From assembly GCA_947650285.1 (NCBI GenBank), contig CANTFL010000332.1, positions 1 through 64,000 on the forward strand: a stretch of 64,000 nt of DNA, written 5' to 3'. Below the pieces are notes generated by a model that searched no databases, was not told where the DNA came from, and worked only from the letters and a program-made list of their open reading frames with translations. This stretch comes from Hyaloperonospora brassicae. Taxonomy: Eukaryota; Oomycota; Peronosporomycetes; Peronosporales; Peronosporaceae. The position numbers were made by a program, and so were the translations under genes. This document shows positions 58,769-64,000 of the stretch, piece after piece. Position 1 is the first letter of the stretch. The number at the start of each line of letters is the position of its first letter.

Positions 58769-59744
58769 ACACGCGCCCTAGGCGCTTGTAGACGGATTGC
58801 AAGTTTGCAATCACGTCACGCATCTCGTCCGAGAGATGTGCCCTTCCCCAGGGCGAATTTAGGGAGTACACATCCCTATGTGCACGCTGCGAGTTGTCAA
58901 CACAACTCGCACAAGGGTCTCCCCATGTGAGGCAAGGAATGCCTGCCTCACTCGATAAACAATGCAACCGGTACCTAGCACCGGTTGGCGTTCGCCGTTC
59001 GAACCTGAGGCGTGTTGCCTCAAGTTTCTTGAGCCACCCTTCTCGTCCAAAATTCTTTACGTTTTGGACGAACGCGTTCCACGCAGCCAAAAGCGATGTT
59101 TTGTCACGCTTTTGGTTGCTATTGTACCATCGATGTCTAAGGAAGACATCGAGATAAAAATCTTCTTCAGCGCGAAAGTTCTTCGCGCTGGGACTCAAGC
59201 CGTGAAGCTCGGTTGCATCGAATAAGGGTAATCGATGGTGTTGGCCTGTCTCGTGAGACAGGCTATTGATGAGTTGTTCGGGCAAACGCCATGGCTTCAA
59301 CTCATCACGCTTCACAGTGGTACCCTTGTCGGTACCACGGCTCCCAGATTGACGACGGCTCGCGCCATCGTCATCACGCTCGTGCGAAGACGCACGAGCC
59401 GGCGGTGGTGAAGAATAGAACTCACCACCCAGATCATCGTCATCACTGCCGAACAGACTGTGATGCGAATCACGAGTCCGTTCGTTCGGCAGTGGCCTTG
59501 GCGAATACTGAGGCGTCGCCGGTGAGCGAGACGCCTCTGGAGCATTGCCCGAGTCAGACACGTCTGACTCGCCAGAGTAGATGACCTCCACATCGGGGTC
59601 ATCGTGCGCACGCGGCGTGATACCGCGTGCACCTGCAGCACCTGTTGCTGCAGGCGAAGAAGGGGCGGCAGACGACGAAGCGTCTGCCGCAGAGGCTTGC
59701 ACAGCACCAGGCTGTGTGGGTCTTGAGTCACCTCGCATAGACAT
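58281..59744 (-). CDS. antisense ORF of gypsy element (487 aa, 3' end shifted by one missing base)
   Basis: A long ATG frame on the strand opposite to pol, from just inside the 3' LTR back across the chromodomain region. The N-terminal third is Ala/Ser/Pro-rich and acidic (SDDDDLGGEFYSS). The middle third looks globular (EEDFYLDVFLRHRWYNSN, CLTWGDPCASC). The last part is charged and helical, likely coiled-coil. It stops at 58281, but the next frame carries a continuing coiled-coil (EITRLNTEVSYLRDQTDRL) to a stop at 58141-58143. One missing T (an A on plus, 58313-58316) accounts for the shift. The product is unknown. Antisense frames in this position are known from some plant Ty3/gypsy elements, where their role is also unclear. 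No membrane segment, so not an envelope protein. Confidence 0.65.
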   Translation of the reverse strand: MSMRGDSRPTQPGAVQASAADASSSAAPSSPAATGAAGARGITPRAHDDPDVEVIYSGESDVSDSGNAPEASRSPATPQYSPRPLPNERTRDSHHSLFGSDDDDLGGEFYSSPPPARASSHERDDDGASRRQSGSRGTDKGTTVKRDELKPWRLPEQLINSLSHETGQHHRLPLFDATELHGLSPSAKNFRAEEDFYLDVFLRHRWYNSNQKRDKTSLLAAWNAFVQNVKNFGREGWLKKLEATRLRFERRTPTGARYRLHCLSSEAGIPCLTWGDPCASCVDNSQRAHRDVYSLNSPWGRAHLSDEMRDVIANLQSVYKRLGRVFTDGPQDSSDGSRHTGGRDLQHPLTAESGAPSCSKRVGTPATGRGSSSLILNRHGDSRYAPLESVDHREHPPKDVVEEERPPPEPQAHHLDPYEMDRAIDELRDDLKHERDRRYALTDTVRKNRKGHEADRARDRADYATAQLQVERDVRSFSASWRQLAER

Positions 59745-59862
59745 GTTAACTATGCGAGGTCAAGCGGAAAGTGAGTGGAACGGACCAAACAAGTGCTCCC
59801 TGTCCCAATGGTGGCCAACGGGTGGCCTCCATATTTCGATAGTCACACGGTGACTATCAGTT

Positions 59863-59873
59863 AAGGGGGGTGA
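59863..59873 (+). promoter_or_regulatory. polypurine tract before 3' LTR
   Basis: AAGGGGGGTGA directly precedes the TGTAACGGGG start of the 3' LTR, the usual place for the plus-strand primer of reverse transcription. Confidence 0.75.
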
Positions 59874-60261
59874 TGTAACGGGGCAGCCCGTTACATGATA
59901 TTGTCACTTAAGGAAAGTGACAATAAAGAATATAAGATGGATATTCTTTAAACAATATCACCAAAGTGGTGATATTGAAGGGTCGACCAAAGGGTCTGTT
60001 CATTGGTTGATATCGTGATGATATCAACCCACCAATCGCCGCAAGACGCGCGCAATGAGTGGTGACGAGACGTCACCATACATGCAGTTATATTAGTATA
60101 ATTGAATTAAGTCAAACGAAGAGACAGTAGTTTAAAGACTTAATTTATTAATATAACAGTTCTACTTTTACCCTACCTACGCTTCCTCGCTCGCCACGTG
60201 TACGTCCGTCGGGGCACCCAAATCCCTTGCGTTAAGTTACGCAAGGGTGTGCCTCGTTACA
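59874..60261 (+). repeat. 3' LTR of copy B (388 bp)
   Basis: The same as the 5' LTR apart from three substitutions (about 99.2% identity), pointing to a recent insertion. Confidence 0.96.
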
Positions 60262-60266
60262 AGCTG
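60262..60266. repeat. target site duplication, right (AGCTG)
   Basis: Matches 52282-52286 exactly. Confidence 0.93.
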
Positions 60267-61765
60267 TGCTTCGACGTTTAGGTGGAGCATGCTTATATAT
60301 GTAATGAGGGCACTCCGTATAGCCATGTCTTGGAAACTGGCAGCACATGTTCGCCCAATACACACGAAGCGGACGCTGTTTCGACTGAATATCTTTGCTT
60401 GCTCAATATTGATCGTAAAGTGTCTCATAAAGATGTACATCATCGCTTTCTCGCTCTTATGCTGAGAACGAGAAAACTTGCGGGCCACGTCGTAGCTGAG
60501 AAAGTACCCAAGTCGTGCAAATTGAGTTAAGGTGTTTTGGGAGCGGTCTTGCGATACACACCTGAGGTTCCTCAGAATATGCTTACAAAAAGAGGTTGCT
60601 CGATTTGGGCACAAGGAGCATGCATCGTGCCATATATGTCTTGGTTTGTCTTTTCCTAATCAAGCAAGCTCGCAGAACCACAAACAGAAAGACCAAGACG
60701 GTGTTCAGTCTTCGGATATACCAATCGTCATCCACTGTATCGAAAAGGGCTGGGCATCTACGCAGGTCTAGTCAAGCAGCCTCGTGATTCTCGTTTCTGC
60801 CACGCACGAAACAGGACACGTTCGCTCTGAAAGCCACAGGATTGAAAGGCCAATTGAAGCTGTATCGAACGATAGTGTGACGATACCGTATTACCATGAC
60901 ACCATTGTACTCATTGTCGTCATTGTTGCTAGACAAGTCCGTGCTGTAGCTACTAGCTCCATCGCAGTGAAGGTACCGCTGTAAGTAAAGAGGCTACTAC
61001 CGCGTAATTTAGTTTGGAATCGGTGTTGTAAATATAACTTAGGAAGTCAGTGCAGCTCTTCCTTGCAAGTGGCTCATTCCTGGAAATCAGCATGATCGTT
61101 TTTCCTAAAGGCACTCCCAAAGAGCACATCTCTCGACCAAACTAGGGCATGAAACCACGATATCATCCCTCGGGATACAGACAAAATTCCAGCTCAGAAA
61201 GCTGTCGGACTTGGCCTTCTTGTGCGGGGCCACGCTTGATTGCACGTTGCGAGAGGAGTTGTAATCCGGTGTGCAGATCAATGTTTAAACACCACCTCTT
61301 TCACTTGTGATTGGATTCGACATCCTCGATCGCAGTTTATCCGATGTAAGGATAGGTATAGTGCGCTGTAGTAGCCATGACCGCTCGGTATGTTATTGGC
61401 CTTAATTGAGCGATCCTGTTCAGCGATTGAGCATGGTCGTTGCCACTTATATCAGGACGGTACGCAGTCCTATACAACGGCGCGTGCGAGTCATCAAATC
61501 TGTTCGTGAACTCCATGAGCTTCATAGATGGTGGTCTCAAGAAGACGTGGAATGAATGTAAAGACGCTTCTGGTCCATTAGAGTCTTGTGGGCATCCAAC
61601 AACCTCGTCTGCATACCATTTGTTTGTCCGAGATGAGGGCACCATGGAGCGACGGAGATTCGTATTCTACCAACGTCTTCCAATTCGCAAATACGTAACG
61701 CTTGATTTCTGCAATCACGTAATGTGTCTCTGAAATGCACGTACTTCTTCTTACACTACAGTTGA
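60267..61765. other. gene-poor flank right of the gypsy insertion
   Basis: No gene is firmly supported. The frame at 60282-60530 (ETGSTCSPNTHEADAVSTEY) and the one at 61440-61733 have mixed composition and no recognisable family. The gypsy element may have landed in an already decayed gene. Confidence 0.35.
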
Positions 61766-61978
61766 ATGTGCGCGAGCTACAATCGGACCTTCAACTTTCT
61801 TTTACTATTGCTCCTGTCTACGGTCGACACTGTTGAAGCAGCGTCGACAGTACAAGACGTCTTCGTTTATTCACATTTCGTGCCATGTGGGAAGATGGTT
61901 GGCATCCCAGATTTGCTCGAATTTGGCCGTGATAGCGCTATTCTGCGCGTTGCAGAATACGAAGGTAAGACACCTTGA
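61766..61978 (+). CDS. possible short secreted protein or first exon (70 aa)
   Basis: It starts with a convincing signal peptide (CASYNRTFNFLLLLLLSTVDTVEA, shown here as CASYNRTFNF then a Leu6 core, cleavage likely after VEA). About 45 mature residues follow (VQDVFVYSHFVPCGKMVGIP). Near the end lies G|GTAAGA (donor at 61965), so this may be a first exon whose partner I could not place. No RxLR, LxLFLAK or other known host-targeting motif is seen. The function is unknown. Confidence 0.35.
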   Translation: MCASYNRTFNFLLLLLLSTVDTVEAASTVQDVFVYSHFVPCGKMVGIPDLLEFGRDSAILRVAEYEGKTP

Positions 61979-62214
61979 CAACCCGAGCGCCGGGAGCTTA
62001 TCGCGTCGCCTGTAATTTGCATCAATGCATTGATCAATTTCTGTGTAAAGCGTTACAAGTCAATCATGATGTACACATGTTGTGCGCGAGTTGAAGCTCA
62101 AAGTCACTCGCAAGGACAGATGTCCATGCAAGTGATTCAAAGCGCATGCATTCTACCCAACATAAAGCAACAAGAACCAAACGCACGACGACATCTTCGT
62201 CATCTGCCAAACAC

Positions 62215-63111
62215 CTACTCTAGATGCGAAAACCTGTCAACTGCCATCCAGTACTGGCACTCGTCGAGCGAAATGGTGTTCACACTCTTCTGTTTCGCCG
62301 CCCGACGGGGCTTTGGTGGCAACCCATTCGTACTCGTTGTGCTCGGTTTCGCCTCTTTTTTGTCGTCACTGCAAAATGAAAGGCGCCTCGTCGTAGACTC
62401 CTCGCTATCAACTCCGGTCCACTCGGACGTTCTGAGAATGTCTTTGCCGTGCAACGAGCGTCGAAAGTGCCCATCTTCCGATCCGATTCCTCCGATAGCT
62501 CCACCACTGCTGATCGTCTCTACATTGCACAACAACCGTTCTGTTGTGCTAGTACAAGTCAGCACACCTGCGTTTCGGTTCCGTCCATCATCCACCTGCT
62601 TCAACTGCATAGCACCACTCTCGATCGGTATCATATTCCTATCTTCCTCTTCTCTCGTCACGAAATGACAACTGGATTTGGCACCAACGCACTGTCTCCA
62701 CTGCTCTTTTTTCGTCTCTTTCATTGTCGATACTCGTCTCAATGCAGTCGATGCTTTCGTTCGATTCGGTATCGTCAACTCGTTCGTCAGCTGTTCGTTT
62801 TCCTCCCACTGTGGCGTCCGTGTAGCAACTTTATCCGGATTTTGCTGTCCTGCAACTGGAACGTCACCAGATCCTGCGGCAACATAAGCAACGGGTTTCA
62901 TCTCGGCAGCGTTTTCGTTTCGACGCTGAATCGACAGTTTTCGCCACTTTTTTGAAGTAGGCGACGAAGCTGTCGTTCGAATGGCCGTCTTTGGGTCCAA
63001 CTTTGTGTGGACTTCGGCATCGGAAGCATAGCTGGAAGCGCGTGTGGAGAGCGGCTGAGGCGCTTTGTACTCGCTCTTTTGTAGCCACAACTGGTACGCC
63101 GTTGTCGCCAT
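62215..63111 (-). CDS. hypothetical hydrophilic protein (298 aa)
   Basis: An uninterrupted ATG frame, MATTAYQLWLQKSEYKAPQP at the start. The protein is Ser/Thr/Lys/Glu-rich, mostly disordered, with several basic patches (KKWRKLSIQRRNE, PPKPRRAAKQK) that could act as nuclear localisation signals. No domain is recognised and there is no signal peptide or membrane segment. The opposite strand has long frames too, but they are leucine/serine-rich, as expected for the antisense of such a protein. A real host gene is likely because of length and composition; the function is unknown. Confidence 0.6.
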   Translation of the reverse strand: MATTAYQLWLQKSEYKAPQPLSTRASSYASDAEVHTKLDPKTAIRTTASSPTSKKWRKLSIQRRNENAAEMKPVAYVAAGSGDVPVAGQQNPDKVATRTPQWEENEQLTNELTIPNRTKASTALRRVSTMKETKKEQWRQCVGAKSSCHFVTREEEDRNMIPIESGAMQLKQVDDGRNRNAGVLTCTSTTERLLCNVETISSGGAIGGIGSEDGHFRRSLHGKDILRTSEWTGVDSEESTTRRLSFCSDDKKEAKPSTTSTNGLPPKPRRAAKQKSVNTISLDECQYWMAVDRFSHLE

Positions 63112-64000
63112 GGTCTTTATTCGATGAGGTATTATGTGATATAGTGCGCAGAACTGTCTGTTTTTACAATACGTTTCACGGGTTTTACGACATTCGAAGC
63201 GAGTTCCTAATCTAGAATGACACCACGAGTCATGATGTCAAAAAGGAGATCCGGTCAACTGTGATATTGTCACGTAAATGGAAGAGGCGAAAGAGAAGGT
63301 GCACATTATGGCAATGGTCTCAACGAGGCAATCAATTGCAATGTCTGCACCACTTTATTCGTACCGCTGAAGAAAGGACTAACGTAGAAGTGAAGCACAT
63401 ACGACATACGAATTGATGTGTCGTCGCATGTAAATGGCAAAAAGGCTCAGCTTCATGCATTTTGGGTACTTGTTGAGGTGTGTATGTACTACAGTCGCGA
63501 GCAAGTCCGGTAAAGTGGAGAAGCTATTGCCATAGTGATGGAACCATAAGTGATGGAAGAGACGGGCAAGTCTGCATCTACTGGCTGCCGTTCGTTCTTG
63601 GGAAGCAAAGGGATCACTTGCAGTGTATTTGCTCTACGAAGAAACAAAGACGAGTGATTGTCTTGTAACGTTTGTGCGAATAAGTGTCTTGTTTATTGGT
63701 AGCCACTTGCTGTCATGTAGACCTTTGGCGGACACTAGATGGCATGGGTAGTTTCCACTCTTGACCGACTGGAGATGATGACCTTGTTTGTACAGCGTCG
63801 TCCGTGGTGATCTACATTCACAAGTAAGCGTGCATACAACATAATCGACAAAGTTGATCACGCAAACGGAGTCGTTTTTTGAGACTTGTATAGCGTTCAT
63901 CGCCGTCTGTTGCACGATGGATCAATATTGCTGGCTCGTTCGGCACAAGATAGAAAACGTATAGCGCTTGGACTTGGATGAATATCACTACTCCCAAGAA
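63112..64000. other. intergenic end of window
   Basis: No supported gene; presumed promoter region of the minus-strand hypothetical protein on its left side. Confidence 0.45.

Larger units (their letters stand above)
52287..60261 (+). mobile_element. full-length chromodomain Ty3/gypsy retrotransposon, copy B (7975 bp)
   Basis: It has two 388-bp LTRs differing at three positions, matching 5-bp target duplications, a primer-binding site, gag, pol in the order protease-RT-RNase H-integrase-chromodomain, a polypurine tract, and a long antisense frame between pol and the 3' LTR. The domain order and chromodomain place it in the chromovirus-like branch of Ty3/gypsy. Only two single-base homopolymer changes interrupt pol (55593-55598 and 58313-58316), so it is a recent insertion. 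The whole element, coding or not, is packed with short perfect inverted repeats, described in the findings. Confidence 0.96.

Noticed and set aside
58281..59744. The antisense frame as an envelope gene
   Set aside because: It is on the opposite strand to pol and encodes no signal peptide or transmembrane segment.
52287..60261. The many short inverted repeats as a CRISPR array or as microRNA precursors
   Set aside because: The units differ in sequence from one to the next, so there is no repeated direct unit as in CRISPR, and the stems are much shorter than miRNA hairpins.
62030..62955. Plus-strand frames of 212 and 168 codons
   Set aside because: They overlap the 298-aa minus-strand frame, whose charged composition is more like a real protein; the plus frames are Cys/Ser/Phe-rich, as antisense frames usually are.

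Overview
The window looks like nuclear DNA of an oomycete, most likely a Peronosporales plant pathogen (Phytophthora or downy-mildew type). The grounds are a tandem cluster of secreted expansin-like proteins with long Ser/Thr/Pro tails, oomycete-type initiator motifs ahead of several ATGs, short introns (82 and 134 nt) with CTGAC or TACTAAC branch points, a BT1-family and a MATE transporter, and chromodomain Ty3/gypsy elements. The exact species cannot be read from the sequence.

Layout. 1-5665: a decayed Ty3/gypsy element on the minus strand (copy A), cut by the window edge. 7.4-15.6 kb: four same-strand expansin-like genes in two subfamilies, differing mainly in their C-terminal tails. 16.6-17.5 kb: a two-exon CENP-B/pogo-type DNA-binding protein (minus). 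18.7-19.6 kb: a mitochondrial dicarboxylate carrier broken by two single-base losses in G runs. 20.8-21.6 kb: a membrane protein with two parvulin domains. 25.6-27.3 kb: a MATE transporter. 27-45 kb is gene-poor and becomes AT-rich. It holds one two-exon Cys-rich membrane protein gene (35.75-36.87 kb), a 312-bp TGTA microsatellite and possible decayed fragments. 43.8-52.0 kb: two direct 1.12-kb repeats flank a segment holding a gag-like relic, a solo LTR and a BT1-family transporter. 52287-60261: a young, full-length Ty3/gypsy element (copy B) with 5-bp target duplications, a gag gene, a pol gene in the -1 frame, a chromodomain and a long antisense ORF. 60.3-64 kb: a 298-aa hypothetical protein (minus) and a possible short secreted exon.

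The most unusual signal is in the gypsy elements. From LTR to LTR, through gag, pol and the antisense ORF, the sequence is an almost uninterrupted series of short perfect inverted repeats (stems of about 6-11 bp, loops usually 2-10 nt), one about every 40-60 bp. Host genes in the same window do not show this. In three LTRs the hairpins stay paired while their arm sequences change. The element also has a near-textbook -1 frameshift signal (AAAAAAT, 5-nt spacer, 12-bp hairpin) at the gag/pol junction. A single missing A in one A run explains the broken frame of both pol and the overlapping antisense gene.

Four of the clearest gene breaks in the window are single-base changes in homopolymers, so assembly error should be excluded before calling those genes dead.
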